In this document: positions 8,060 through 17,158 of the stretch, piece after piece
Layout: every line of letters starts with the position of its first letter
How positions within the stretch are numbered: position 1 is the first letter of the stretch
Assembly (NCBI GenBank): GCA_963708715.1
Contig: CAVPSU010000001.1
Location: 1,922,001 to 1,986,000 of the forward strand
DNA: 64,000 nucleotides
DNA from: DAIOEK01 sp963708715
GTDB taxonomy: Bacteria; Chloroflexota; Anaerolineae; Anaerolineales; Anaerolineaceae
Direction: 5' to 3'
Program-made: the position numbers and the translations under genes
Notes under the pieces: model-generated
Told to the model about the DNA's origin: nothing
The model's database searches: none
The model's input: the letters and a program-made list of their open reading frames with translations, nothing else

Positions 8060-9451
8060 ATGGATATCACTAATATGATCTTTTCGATAGTAAAAATCGT
8101 TGCCGTAATCGCATACCTTTACGGATTGTTTTGGGTTTTGGGATTGAATGTCAAACCGGTGAAGATTGCCGGCAGAGAAGTGAATTTGAGCATTCTGGTC
8201 AAAGGCGTAGGCGCGATCGTCGCTTTTGGAGTTATTCAATTAGCTTTAACCAATGTGTTCGGGTTTACCCTACTCAACAACTTTGACAGTGGTTTGTTAT
8301 TCCAGGCGTGTACCATGTCTATGGTTGCACTTGGACTCAACCTGATCTATGGTTTCAATGGTCAATTCAGCCTGGGTCAATGGGGATTTTACGGTATAGG
8401 TGCATACGCTGCGGCAGATATCACTTATCGCTGGGTGAATGGTGATTCAAGTGGTTTGCTGGTCTTGGGTTTAGGCGTGATCCTCGGTGGTGTTACCATT
8501 TTGGCGATCAATAAATTCCTGAGCAACTTACGCCGAATGCCTGTCCTCTCCTCATTTGCACTTTATCTGATAGGCGTGGTTATTGCAGGTGCAATAGCAT
8601 TCTTTATCGGAAGTTCTATCGCCCCAAGCCTCAATCCCATGCTGGGTACGAACCTGGCGCCGGGTCCTTTAGCACAAGGTCTCTCACTGCAAATCGTATT
8701 TTTTCTGGCTGTAATTTTCGCTGGATTGTTCGCTGCAGAAGTAAGTTTCCTGTTCGGTCTGCCTGTCCTTTCGCTCGGTTCCGATTACTTTGGGATCGCA
8801 ACACTCGGTTTTTCCATTGTTATATATACCCTGATGGTCAACTCAGACACCATCCTGCCCTTCCCTGAGATGAAGGGAGGTAGAGGAATGATCGGAATTC
8901 CCAAGTTGACTACCTGGTTCTGGGCATTCTCGTTCCTGTTGCTGATCATCATTGTTATGCGAAATATACTCAAATCTTCTACCGGAAGATCAATAGTGTC
9001 TGTTCGTGAAGATGAAACAGCCGCACGATCGATGGGTATCGACGTGGCAGGTACCAAGTTAATGTCATTTGTAATTGGCAGCCTCTTCGCTGGAATTGGT
9101 GGAGCGGTTTACGCCCACTACATCGGTTTTCTCAGTCCGAAGGCGTTCGACTTTTTAGTGGGATTCAACCCATTGATCATCGTCGTGTTCGGCGGATTGG
9201 GAAGTATGACTGGGACTGTGACTGCTTCCTTCGGATGGATATTCTTCCTCGAGGGTATGCTGCGAGAAGTACTCGGCAAGATCAGTCCAGAAGCGCCGTC
9301 GTGGAGGTACGTGTTGTATCCGCTCACGCTACTTCTTCTTATGCTCATTCGCCCTCAAGGATTACTCGGTAATACCGAATGGGGATTCCTTAAGAGCGTG
9401 ATTGTTCCTGTCCGAAAGGCGAAAGAACAGACGGGAGAAAAAGCAGCATGA
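8060..9451 (+). CDS. livM: Branched-chain amino acid ABC transporter permease LivM
   Basis: This 463-residue LivM-family permease has about ten or more membrane segments. Family motifs include GLNLIYGFNGQFSLGQWGFYGIGAYA (split as GLNLIYGFNGQ and FSLGQWGFYGIGAYA, about residues 90-118), the cytoplasmic VREDETAARSMGIDV loop and FGGLGSMTGTVTAS near the C terminus. It is longer than many LivM proteins because of an N-terminal helical extension and an inserted hydrophobic stretch around residues 150-240. Its stop overlaps the livG start by 4 nt (ATGA), so the two are translationally coupled. Confidence 0.93.
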   Translation: MDITNMIFSIVKIVAVIAYLYGLFWVLGLNVKPVKIAGREVNLSILVKGVGAIVAFGVIQLALTNVFGFTLLNNFDSGLLFQACTMSMVALGLNLIYGFNGQFSLGQWGFYGIGAYAAADITYRWVNGDSSGLLVLGLGVILGGVTILAINKFLSNLRRMPVLSSFALYLIGVVIAGAIAFFIGSSIAPSLNPMLGTNLAPGPLAQGLSLQIVFFLAVIFAGLFAAEVSFLFGLPVLSLGSDYFGIATLGFSIVIYTLMVNSDTILPFPEMKGGRGMIGIPKLTTWFWAFSFLLLIIIVMRNILKSSTGRSIVSVREDETAARSMGIDVAGTKLMSFVIGSLFAGIGGAVYAHYIGFLSPKAFDFLVGFNPLIIVVFGGLGSMTGTVTASFGWIFFLEGMLREVLGKISPEAPSWRYVLYPLTLLLLMLIRPQGLLGNTEWGFLKSVIVPVRKAKEQTGEKAA

Positions 9452-10248
9452 ATACACCCAATGAAAACTCCACTCCTGTTTTGCAAGTTGAAAACCTGAC
9501 AAAGAATTTCGGCGGATTGCGTGCTGTTAATGATTTTAATCTCACCATTAATGAGGGTGATCTTGCGGGTTTGATCGGTCCAAACGGTGCCGGAAAAACC
9601 ACGGTGTTCAACCAGATAACCGGAATTTATCTACCCACAAATGGCAGCATCAAGTTCTATGGGATTAACCTGGTCGGGTTTGAGCCGCATGAGATCACGC
9701 GTACCGGAATCGGGAGAACATTCCAGAATATTCGTTTATTCAACAATCTATCGGTTTTGGATAATGTACGGATCGCATTTCATCCGACATCCAATTACAG
9801 TTTGTTTGATAGCATTATTTCCAATAGCAAATTCACTCAAAAGGAAAGTGAAATAACCGAAAAATCGCAGGATCTATTGGAAGTAATGAAGCTCTCCCGT
9901 TTACAAAATGAAATCGCCAAAAACCTACCATATGGTGAACAGCGCCGGGTGGAGATTGCTCGCGCGCTAGCCTGTCAGCCGCGACTTCTCTTGTTGGATG
10001 AGCCAGCCGCTGGTATGAATCCAAAAGAAATCAACCAGTTAATGGATCTGATCCACTTTGTTCGGGAGAAGTTCAAACTGACCATCCTTCTCATCGAACA
10101 TCAGATGCGCGTAGTCATGGGAATTTGTGAACATATCACGGTGATGGATTTTGGAGAAGTCATCGCACGCGGGTCTCCCAGAGAAATCCAAGATAACCCG
10201 AAGGTCATTGAAGCGTATCTAGGGAAGGGAGCCAAGCATGTTTCTTGA
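9448..10248 (+). CDS. livG: Branched-chain amino acid ABC transporter ATPase LivG
   Basis: A 266-residue cytoplasmic ABC ATPase. Walker A GPNGAGKTT is at 44-52, the signature appears as YGEQRRVEIARAL near 161-173, and Walker B LLLLDEPAAGMN is near 179-190. A switch His follows in LIEHQM. The degenerate signature (YGEQRR in place of LSGGQ) is normal for LivG. It overlaps livM by 4 nt and livF by 11 nt. Confidence 0.94.
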   Translation: MNTPNENSTPVLQVENLTKNFGGLRAVNDFNLTINEGDLAGLIGPNGAGKTTVFNQITGIYLPTNGSIKFYGINLVGFEPHEITRTGIGRTFQNIRLFNNLSVLDNVRIAFHPTSNYSLFDSIISNSKFTQKESEITEKSQDLLEVMKLSRLQNEIAKNLPYGEQRRVEIARALACQPRLLLLDEPAAGMNPKEINQLMDLIHFVREKFKLTILLIEHQMRVVMGICEHITVMDFGEVIARGSPREIQDNPKVIEAYLGKGAKHVS

Positions 10249-10945
10249 AGTAAAAGACCTGAATGTGTACTACGGCGCGATTCACGCTCTCCAAGGCATC
10301 TCTTTTGAGATGAAAGAAGGCGAGATCGTCACGCTCATTGGTGCGAATGGGGCAGGAAAATCTACAACCTTACGCGCATTATCGGGATTGATCCGTCCCC
10401 GAAGTGGTTCGATTCACTTTCGCGGCGAGGAAATAACTCTTACCCCAGCTGAAACGATCGTTCGGAGCGGTATCAGCCACGTGCCTGAGGGAAGAAAAAT
10501 CTTTGCTCCTCTTACAGTTCGTGAAAATCTGGAAATGGGCGCGTATATTCTCAACGATAAAGCCGAGATCAATCGTATGATGGAACGGGTTTTTCAAAGC
10601 TTTCCACGGCTGAAGGAACGAATCAATCAGCTAGGGGGCACTCTCTCAGGTGGCGAACAGCAGATGTTGGCGACCGGCCGTGGTTTAATGAATAAACCAT
10701 CCCTCATCTTGTTAGACGAACCTTCCATGGGATTGAGTCCGATCATGGTTGAAGAAATATTCAGGATCATTGAGGAAATTAACAAGGAGGGAACCACCAT
10801 TTTGCTGGTGGAGCAGAACGCGCAAATGGCTCTTTCTATTGCCCACCGCGCCTATGTATTGGAAACCGGAAGGATCGTCCTTTCCGGGCAGGCAAGTGAG
10901 ATCGCCGAGAATCCGATGGTGAAAGCAGCTTATCTGGGTATTTGA
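10238..10945 (+). CDS. livF: Branched-chain amino acid ABC transporter ATPase LivF
   Basis: A 235-residue ABC ATPase, partner of LivG. Walker A GANGAGKST is at 35-43, signature LSGGEQQ near 135-141 and Walker B LILLDEPSMGLSP about 20 residues later, followed by the LVEQN switch region. Length is typical of LivF. It is the last gene of the operon. No clear terminator lies before the next small gene, which may be co-transcribed. Confidence 0.94.
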   Translation: MFLEVKDLNVYYGAIHALQGISFEMKEGEIVTLIGANGAGKSTTLRALSGLIRPRSGSIHFRGEEITLTPAETIVRSGISHVPEGRKIFAPLTVRENLEMGAYILNDKAEINRMMERVFQSFPRLKERINQLGGTLSGGEQQMLATGRGLMNKPSLILLDEPSMGLSPIMVEEIFRIIEEINKEGTTILLVEQNAQMALSIAHRAYVLETGRIVLSGQASEIAENPMVKAAYLGI

Positions 10946-11016
10946 TGTAATGGATAAGCAAACCGATCATACCAAAAAGGATTTCCATATCTAATACATC
11001 ACGAAAGATTGAACAT

Positions 11017-11409
11017 ATGAAACATTCCAGTTTTACCCAACCTGCAGTAATAAAAATCATCCTGATCCTGGGATTGGTGCCGATTGTCATTTTTCCGCCT
11101 TCCACGTACGATATCAAATCGCAAGAGTGGTGGCTTCCCTTAATTCTGGTCGTTCTTGCACTCGTTGGAATTGTAGAATTATTTCGGAAATCATCAGCAC
11201 CGTGGCCAATGTACCTGGTTGCATTCGCGCAGGGATTTAATATAATCAGCCGTTTACTCATGTTTATGCCGAATTCCACGTTGGAAGTGAATGGCGTGCA
11301 AGCTGTAAATACTCTGTACCTGGTGTTGACAGTCATCTCCATGATTACTTCCGGTTTGATCCTTTGGTATATCGAATTACCGGAAGTAAAACAAAAGCTG
11401 GCTCAATAG
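11017..11409 (+). CDS. Small four-helix membrane protein, unknown function
   Basis: A 130-residue protein with about four predicted membrane helices (near residues 12-30, 38-56, 65-85 and 98-120) and a short polar C terminus. No family is recognised. It follows livF by 70 nt on the same strand and ends before a strong terminator, so it may be the distal gene of the liv transcript. The SD is weak. The start ATG at 11017 is the first in frame. Confidence 0.6.
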   Translation: MKHSSFTQPAVIKIILILGLVPIVIFPPSTYDIKSQEWWLPLILVVLALVGIVELFRKSSAPWPMYLVAFAQGFNIISRLLMFMPNSTLEVNGVQAVNTLYLVLTVISMITSGLILWYIELPEVKQKLAQ

Positions 11410-11429
11410 AGAGTTAAGGATTGCACCTT

Positions 11430-11466
11430 TCAAACGAGCGGCTACCACCGCTCGTTTGATTTTTAA
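11430..11466 (+). terminator. Strong intrinsic terminator
   Basis: CAAACGAGCGG pairs with CCGCTCGTTTG around a short loop and is followed by ATTTTT. It ends the liv/small membrane protein transcription unit. Confidence 0.85.
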
Positions 11467-11565
11467 TTTGCAAACTGATTTTCAACGGATGTTTATATAT
11501 ATCCGCATTCGCAGATAGGATAGAACAGTATCCTGATATAGAATTACTGCATAAGGAGATTTGTG

Positions 11566-12039
11566 ATGGCTGGAGAGACAAAAATGGATGTGCTGGTATT
11601 TTCTGCCACTCTGACCCGTGAACCGGATAGCTCTGCCACCTTTATTGCCATACCCTTTAATATCCTTGAAGTGTGGGGAACGCGAGCTCGAGTTGCAGTG
11701 AAAGGTACGATCAACGGGCATACAATCCGTTCAAGCATCGCACCATACGGTGGTATCCATTATTTAGGAATAAACCGTAATATACGCGATGCCATTGGCG
11801 TTAAGGCGGGAGAGATCGTCCAAATGGAATTGCAACAGGACCTCGAACCGCGAGTTGTCGAAATACCTTCCGACTTTCAATCCGCCCTGGATACGCATCC
11901 TGCAGCCCGAATCCGGTGGCAAAAGCTTTCCTTCACGCATCAACGGGAATATGTTGAAGCGATTGAAGACTCGAAAAAGCCAGAAACCAGAACAAAACGG
12001 ATCTCCACAACGATCGATCAACTGCTGGGAAAGCATTGA
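11566..12039 (+). CDS. DUF1905 / YdeI-like protein
   Basis: A 157-residue soluble protein. The N-terminal half (about 6-95) matches DUF1905, a small beta-barrel, including the GINRNIRDAIGVKAGE turn. The C-terminal part (about 100-150) resembles the YdeI/OmpD-associated helical segment: AARIRWQKLSFTHQREYVEAI, then a run of Lys/Arg. Function in this family is poorly defined; links to bacteriocin protection come from distant homologues only. The start at ATG 11566 is set by AAGGAGA 6 nt upstream. Confidence 0.75.
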   Translation: MAGETKMDVLVFSATLTREPDSSATFIAIPFNILEVWGTRARVAVKGTINGHTIRSSIAPYGGIHYLGINRNIRDAIGVKAGEIVQMELQQDLEPRVVEIPSDFQSALDTHPAARIRWQKLSFTHQREYVEAIEDSKKPETRTKRISTTIDQLLGKH

Positions 12040-12169
12040 AATTGAGTCTGGATGATTAATTAAGTTATCTGTTCAGGAATAGAATGATCTTGAATGTCGG
12101 GTTTGTCGGGGTGAGTTTGAGTAGAATCGATCCAATTTACTTTTGAGGGGTTGTATTAAGGAGACTCTC

Positions 12170-12583
12170 ATGCCAGAAATCATCCAATTAGCTGCATTAT
12201 TCCCCGTAAGTATGGAATCTGTTTATGACGCCTGGTTGGATCCAGTAGAACATGCCGGATTCACCAATTCACCTGCGCAATCCGATCCGGTTGTGGGTGG
12301 TAAATTCACAGCCTGGGATGGATATATCTTTGGCACATACGCACAACTGGAGCCGAAATATCATATTGTGATGCGTTGGCGAACAACAGATTTTACGTCA
12401 GATGATGAAGACTCAATCCTGGATATTCTCATCCTACCCGAGGCAGATGGCTGCCGACTGGTTCTGACACATTCGCATTTACCTGATGGGCGTCTGGATG
12501 AATTTGAAGAGGCTTGGGAAGACTACTATCTCGCCCCTATGCAAGGATATTTTCAAGGGAAAGCTGGATTAATTAATGGATGA
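12170..12583 (+). CDS. SRPBCC / AHSA1-like domain protein
   Basis: A 137-residue single-domain protein of the START/SRPBCC fold, closest to the Aha1-like (AHSA1) group. Evidence is the N-terminal VSMESVYDAWLDP segment, the GGKFTAWDGYIFGTY strand pair, the IVMRWRTTDF strand and a long C-terminal helix. Such proteins bind hydrophobic ligands, but no ligand can be inferred. AAGGAG lies 6 nt before ATG 12170, which is preferred to earlier in-frame codons. It overlaps the next gene by 8 nt, so the two are probably co-translated. Confidence 0.78.
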   Translation: MPEIIQLAALFPVSMESVYDAWLDPVEHAGFTNSPAQSDPVVGGKFTAWDGYIFGTYAQLEPKYHIVMRWRTTDFTSDDEDSILDILILPEADGCRLVLTHSHLPDGRLDEFEEAWEDYYLAPMQGYFQGKAGLING

Positions 12584-13481
12584 CATGGGATCGACCAGGG
12601 GAAATGGAAAAAATCCGTTCCTGGCTTTAGCCGACCGGGGCAAGAACCACTGGTATCGTTACTTGCTCTCATTCTTCCTTATTATTTTTCTATGGCAGAT
12701 CATCGGAGCCATGCCCTATGCGGTGGTCTATATCTTGGAAAGAACTGACCAGCTGTACCTGAGCTACCTCACTCAAAGTTTTTCATTTCTTTGCTTTTTA
12801 CTGGCAATATTTCTCGCGGTTCGCTATATCCATAAGCGCCCATTGCTCACAATAATGACTCCTCAGAGAAAATTGAATTGGAGAAAGATCTGGCTGCCAG
12901 GATTGCTTTGGTTCTTTTTAGCCATCTGGGTAACCCTGGGTGACGTGCTTCTTCATCCGGGTTCGTATAGGTTGGCATTCGATTTTCGACAATGGCTCCC
13001 ATTCGCCCTGACCGCTTTACTCCTGACGCCCATCCAGACAACCGCGGAAGAATGGATGTTTAGAGGATACCTATTACAGGGGATGGGAAAGATCACCCGA
13101 AATAAACCTATCCTGATCGTTTTATCTGGTATCCTTTTTGCCGTTCCCCATTTTTTGAATCCCGAAATGCAGATCAACTTTGTATTATTAGCCTTGTACT
13201 ATTTTTCCTTCGGGGCATTCCTCACCTGGATGACCCTGCGTTACCAGTCGTTGGAACTTGCATTAGGGGTACACGCCGCGAATAATCTGTTCGCAGTGAT
13301 AATTGCGAATTATGAAGGCTCCGCATTACCTTCGCCAGCCATATTTATGGCTAATGGCTTGGATCCGGTATATTCCCTCTTGAGCTTTCTGGCAGCGGCG
13401 ATTATCTTTATTTTCCTTATCCAACGATGGTTAACCACTCCAGTTCAAGCCGAAGAAATCCAATCAGATTTATCCAGTTAG
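12576..13481 (+). CDS. CPBP family intramembrane metalloprotease
   Basis: A 301-residue protein with about eight membrane helices, of the CPBP (CAAX protease/Abi) family. The three metal and catalytic motifs are present: EExxxR as E158-E159...R163 (AEEWMFRG), H192 in AVPHFLN, and HxxxN as H233...N237 in GVHAANN. Bacterial members process membrane or lipid-anchored peptides, and some protect against self-made bacteriocins. No bacteriocin cluster is visible here. It starts inside the preceding SRPBCC gene (8-nt overlap). Confidence 0.85.
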   Translation: MDDMGSTRGNGKNPFLALADRGKNHWYRYLLSFFLIIFLWQIIGAMPYAVVYILERTDQLYLSYLTQSFSFLCFLLAIFLAVRYIHKRPLLTIMTPQRKLNWRKIWLPGLLWFFLAIWVTLGDVLLHPGSYRLAFDFRQWLPFALTALLLTPIQTTAEEWMFRGYLLQGMGKITRNKPILIVLSGILFAVPHFLNPEMQINFVLLALYYFSFGAFLTWMTLRYQSLELALGVHAANNLFAVIIANYEGSALPSPAIFMANGLDPVYSLLSFLAAAIIFIFLIQRWLTTPVQAEEIQSDLSS

Positions 13482-13496
13482 CTGCGGGAGGTGGTC

Positions 13497-14075
13497 ATGG
13501 AAACAATTTGGAATAACCTGTTTATTGTATCCATCCCCATTCTTGAAAAGATCATCCGACCGATTGCGGTCTATCTCTTCTTAATTATCGGTTTACGACT
13601 CGCCGGTAAACGGGAATTAGCCCAACTAAATCCGTTCGATCTGGTTGTGTTATTGACTATCTCGAATACGGTGCAAAATGCGATCATCGGGAATGACAGT
13701 TCCCTATTGGGTGGATTGATCGGTGGGGCAACTTTACTCCTGGTCAATTGGATCGTCGTGCGTGCCATCCATCGAAACAAAGATGCGGAGAATTTGATGG
13801 AGGGGAAGGAAACCCGTCTGATCGAACATGGTGTTATTCAGAATGCAGTGATCAAGAAGGAGGAGATCGATCTAGATGAGCTGTTGGTCGCAGCTCATAA
13901 AGCCGGTATCGAATCCCTGGATCAGGTGGATGAGGCAATTCTGGAAACCGATGGCGGCATCTCCTTTATTTCAAAAGAGATCGATGTAGAAACAAAACGG
14001 CATCAGGAATTGCTCACCCGAATCCAGGGCTTGGAAGCCCAGATCCTGCGGCTGGAGAGCGCCTTGCAGAAATAG
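13497..14075 (+). CDS. DUF421 (YetF-like) membrane protein
   Basis: A 192-residue protein. Three N-terminal helices (about 12-80) contain GLRLAGKRELAQLNPFDLVVLLTISN, the DUF421 signature (here split as GLRLAGKRELAQ and LNPFDLVVLLTISN). A soluble domain follows (about 95-165) with the DELLVAAHKAGIESLDQVDEAILETDGGIS region, and a C-terminal coiled coil (about 168-192). The cellular role is not established. ATG 13497 is preferred because GGGAGG lies 5 nt upstream and covers the alternative GTG at 13491. It follows the CPBP gene by 15 nt. Confidence 0.82.
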   Translation: METIWNNLFIVSIPILEKIIRPIAVYLFLIIGLRLAGKRELAQLNPFDLVVLLTISNTVQNAIIGNDSSLLGGLIGGATLLLVNWIVVRAIHRNKDAENLMEGKETRLIEHGVIQNAVIKKEEIDLDELLVAAHKAGIESLDQVDEAILETDGGISFISKEIDVETKRHQELLTRIQGLEAQILRLESALQK

Positions 14076-14266
14076 TGAGGTATACCGTTTCGAGTGTTCT
14101 GTAGTTTCGGGCATGAGTCTCAAACCAACAATATTCTGCCCGTTTGGGTGTGGTAGATACGGTTGAGTGAGTATCTTCCACAGCATTCATGGGACCTCAA
14201 TTAAATAATACGGCTATTTAAACAAGTCACTCAATCAGCAGACAAAATACACAGAATGGAGTGAAA

Positions 14267-14602
14267 ATGGACACCGGTTGGATCGAAGAATTCCCCGGGT
14301 TGATCTCGGTATGTGACAAAGACGGCAAGATTTTGGTGATGAATCAAAAGATCGTCAGTTTATTTCCCGATCGCGACGGAAAAGCTTTCATCGGTACCAA
14401 CCTGTTGGATTGCCACGGACAAGCCTCAGGTGCCCAGGTTAGGAAGCTTCTTGCGGAGCAGAAGATGGATATATATATCGCGGAAGAAAATGACTGCCAG
14501 GAATTAGTGATCCATGCGCCTTGGTATAAGGATGGCGAGTTTGCCGGTCTCGTGGAGATAGCTGTGCCGGTTGATCTACCGATCAGACATCTGCGCAGAT
14601 AA
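14267..14602 (+). CDS. Stand-alone PAS domain protein
   Basis: A 111-residue protein that is essentially one PAS fold. LISVCDKDGKILVMNQ starts the domain, FIGTNLLDCHGQASGAQVRKLL forms the helix region (given in two parts: FIGTNLLDCHGQ, ASGAQVRKLL), and YKDGEFAGLVEIAVPV closes the sheet. The Cys-His in the helix resembles the NCHPP-type PAS proteins. No output domain is fused, so it could be a small sensor or adaptor; ligand and partner are unknown. GGAG 5 nt before ATG 14267 sets the start. Confidence 0.7.
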   Translation: MDTGWIEEFPGLISVCDKDGKILVMNQKIVSLFPDRDGKAFIGTNLLDCHGQASGAQVRKLLAEQKMDIYIAEENDCQELVIHAPWYKDGEFAGLVEIAVPVDLPIRHLRR

Positions 14603-14650
14603 TACTGGTTATAAATCAGCTACATAGTGTATATCGAATCGGGCAGAATG

Positions 14651-15052
14651 ATGGAAAGCCGCATCACGAAATTGGTTTATTACTGGGTGGAGGCATCTGT
14701 CCCGCCGCCTGATCACTATGAGATTGAGATCTAGGTGCTCCCATCAGGCGGGACGATCAAATTCTGGTCGGACTATCCTGGTGAAGAGTCGCCAACCTGG
14801 GAATCGACGTTCAAGCTGAACAGTCATGATTGGGATCTATTGTTAAAAATGGTTCTTCCGCCCCATGATATCGAATGGATCACCAATTCGCCTCCAAACC
14901 TGGGAGGTGCCACCGAATGGCTGGATATCTATGCTGGCGAAAATAAGGTAACTATCCCGCCTGACCTGATTCTGGATCAGATGGAAATGGACCCACGAAA
15001 TTTATCAGCAGATCCGCGGATTGGTACCTTCCACCACCTGGTCAGATTTTGA
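14651..15052 (+). pseudogene. Small conserved-looking protein interrupted by an in-frame amber codon
   Basis: A single frame from ATG 14651 (or 14648) encodes 27 residues ending PPPDHYEIEI, then TAG at 14732-14734, then 105 more residues beginning with VLPSGGTIKFWSDYPGEESP. The two parts read as one domain: a strand with the PPPxHY motif, a second strand, a DYPG turn and a Trp-containing strand. A lone GTG start after the TAG would remove the first strand and has no SD. The fold reminds me of small Chloroflexota proteins of unknown role, and I do not assign a function. Read-through or a sequencing error is possible. Confidence 0.6.
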
Positions 15053-15095
15053 GAGTCGCCGCCGATCGTACTGACAAACCTCGGGGTATTTGAAC

Positions 15096-16214
15096 CTATC
15101 CCGCTTTAAGTGATGTCGCCCTTGCCTGGATCAGTTCGGCGGTGATGCTGACTGCGATCTCTTCCGGTGATTCGGCATCGATGGGCAGACCGATCGGTCC
15201 ATGAACTTTCTGCAATTCCGCTCGAGAAAACCCTTCAGATTCAAGCGCCCGGTAGATCGTCTCGCATTTACGTTTACTGCCAATCATTCCGATATACAGC
15301 GCGTCTGAGCGTAATGCTTGTGTCAGGACCACCTGATCGTCCAGATGCCCGCGCGTGACAATGACAATATAACTTTGTGGATCGAGAATGATCTGATCAA
15401 AACTACGGGCAAATGAATCGAGGAGAATGACCTCATCGGCATCAGGAAATCGTTCGCGATTGGCATATTCCGAACGGTCATCCAGGACAACAGTACGGAA
15501 TCCGACTGGAACCGTCAAGGCAGCTAATTTTTGCGAGACGTGCCCACACCCAAAGATATAGACTGTCCCGTAATTGCTTACCGGCTCGATGGAATAGCGT
15601 ATCTCGCCCTGAGTGACTATTCTCGCTTCACGGATAGTGGAAAGATCTATTGGATCTTGACCGATGCGAACAGTCAATTTGTCTGATTTTACATCGCTGA
15701 TCGGGCTTGTAACCGTGGAAAAATCATTCTGGCTGGTCCATTCACCACATCGATACGATTGTCCATGGGCTGTGATGAGTGTGTGAGGCAGCCGCGCAAT
15801 CTTTTCTCCAGGCATAGGCAGACGCGACACCCACCAGGCATTTTTCCGCTCCTTGATGGATGAATTCATCTCTTCAAACACCGGAATCAATGTTTGGTCT
15901 TGCGGATCCAGATATTCCACTAACACTTCCTGGTTTCCACCGCAGATCATATCGCTCGATGCGGCATCCTTCCCCGTCATGTGGAATTCTGTGACGACAG
16001 CCAGATGATCATAATGAAGTAGCAATCCCAATTCGATGGATTGGGCTTCCATCAATCCACCACCGATAGTACCTTCGATCGACCCATCTGGAAATACGAG
16101 CATTTTTGCACCGGCAGTTCTGGGCGTCGAACCATTCCTGGTGAGAATGGTCGCCAGTACCACAGGCGAATTCTGCTGCAAATGTTCAATGATTGTTTGA
16201 TATAAATTTATCAT
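15096..16214 (-). CDS. XdhC family molybdoenzyme maturation protein
   Basis: A 372-residue XdhC/CoxF-family protein. The N-terminal domain has VVLATILTRNGSTPRTAGAK and the GTIGGGLMEAQSIE motif. The C-terminal Rossmann domain starts with VYIFGCGHVSQKLAAL, then DDRSEYANRERFPDA, VIVTRGHLDDQ and YIGMIGSKRKC. Known XdhC proteins bind molybdenum cofactor and help its sulfuration and insertion into xanthine-dehydrogenase-type enzymes. No such enzyme is in the window. The start at ATG 16214 overlaps the stop of the SagB-like gene (ATGA), so they are translationally coupled. An open extension upstream lies inside that gene and is rejected. Confidence 0.85.
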   Translation of the reverse strand: MINLYQTIIEHLQQNSPVVLATILTRNGSTPRTAGAKMLVFPDGSIEGTIGGGLMEAQSIELGLLLHYDHLAVVTEFHMTGKDAASSDMICGGNQEVLVEYLDPQDQTLIPVFEEMNSSIKERKNAWWVSRLPMPGEKIARLPHTLITAHGQSYRCGEWTSQNDFSTVTSPISDVKSDKLTVRIGQDPIDLSTIREARIVTQGEIRYSIEPVSNYGTVYIFGCGHVSQKLAALTVPVGFRTVVLDDRSEYANRERFPDADEVILLDSFARSFDQIILDPQSYIVIVTRGHLDDQVVLTQALRSDALYIGMIGSKRKCETIYRALESEGFSRAELQKVHGPIGLPIDAESPEEIAVSITAELIQARATSLKAG

Positions 16215-16948
16215 CTTTTTCCTACGGTCGCGCCATATACGATGAACTGGTCCTTGCCATCGATCTGGAATAATTGGTTGATCCCCTGATCTGAGTATGA
16301 ACCAATAGCGCAAACTCCACAACCGATCCCTTCTGCAGCCAGGTAAAGATTCTGACAGGCATGCCCCGCGTCCATCAGTAGATACCGATAACCCCGTGTG
16401 CTATACCGCCAGGTCATTCTCTCCGGTATCGCTTTCCACCAGAAAGATACGGCGCAATCCCGGATGTGGTGTTGATTTTTGCAGGCTTCGCTTATTTTTG
16501 CAGAGAAATCGCCATCAGATTGAAGGAACGCAAGCTTGTGGTCGATTGCCAGGTAGCGGTATAGCCCCGGTTCCAGACCTTCCACAGCAGAGACGACAAG
16601 GTATGTCTCGAAGGGATGACGTGCACCACCCGATGGGACTGTTCTCATGGTCACCGGTCGGTCGGTAACGTTTTTGACGCCCTGAGTGGTCCACAAGAGC
16701 AGCGAAAGCTCTTTGAGTGAAAGTGGTGTCGGTTTGTATCTTCGAAGGGTCTTTCTCGCCTCGATCACATCCCAAAGGCTGACTTGAGGTAGTTCGATCG
16801 CTTGAATCCGTGGAAGGTCTATGATTCGGATGGATGGTTCTTGGGCTAGTTCAAGCGGTGGTTGAGGGGCACCTTTCTCCTCAGCCGATTGTTCCATATA
16901 TTCTTGTTCAGATTCATGCATAAACCGGATGCCCGCATATGTAGTCAT
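16211..16948 (-). CDS. SagB/ThcOx-type nitroreductase-fold dehydrogenase
   Basis: A 245-residue FMN-binding oxidoreductase of the SagB/ThcOx branch. Evidence is the N-terminal leader followed by SLWDVIEARKTLRRY, then LSLKELSLLLWTTQGV, RTVPSGGARHPFETYLVV and a C-terminal GYRYLLMDAGHACQNLYLAA helix. Characterised SagB proteins oxidise azolines in ribosomal peptides, but no YcaO or precursor peptide is nearby. Many stand-alone members have unknown substrates. The start at ATG 16948 is supported by GGAGGT 6 nt upstream. The 4-nt overlap with xdhC suggests the two proteins act together. Confidence 0.85.
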   Translation of the reverse strand: MTTYAGIRFMHESEQEYMEQSAEEKGAPQPPLELAQEPSIRIIDLPRIQAIELPQVSLWDVIEARKTLRRYKPTPLSLKELSLLLWTTQGVKNVTDRPVTMRTVPSGGARHPFETYLVVSAVEGLEPGLYRYLAIDHKLAFLQSDGDFSAKISEACKNQHHIRDCAVSFWWKAIPERMTWRYSTRGYRYLLMDAGHACQNLYLAAEGIGCGVCAIGSYSDQGINQLFQIDGKDQFIVYGATVGKR

Positions 16949-17158
16949 CGAAACCTCCACCTTGAAGATACTATTATTGTACCCTTCCTATTTTAGGGTA
17001 GATTATTCCTGTGACATGGTTGGTGATTAATTTCCCAATTTTGTCATATAACAGATTCTAATCTGATTATTTGGGTAAACTGACACATATTTCCAGTATA
17101 ATTAATCCAGCATTAATCTTTACAATTATAGGAATATCCAATCTCGGAGAATTGATCC

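Noticed and set aside
16215..16322. N-terminal extension of XdhC
   Set aside because: It lies entirely inside the SagB-like coding region, while ATG 16214 fits the family start and the ATGA overlap.
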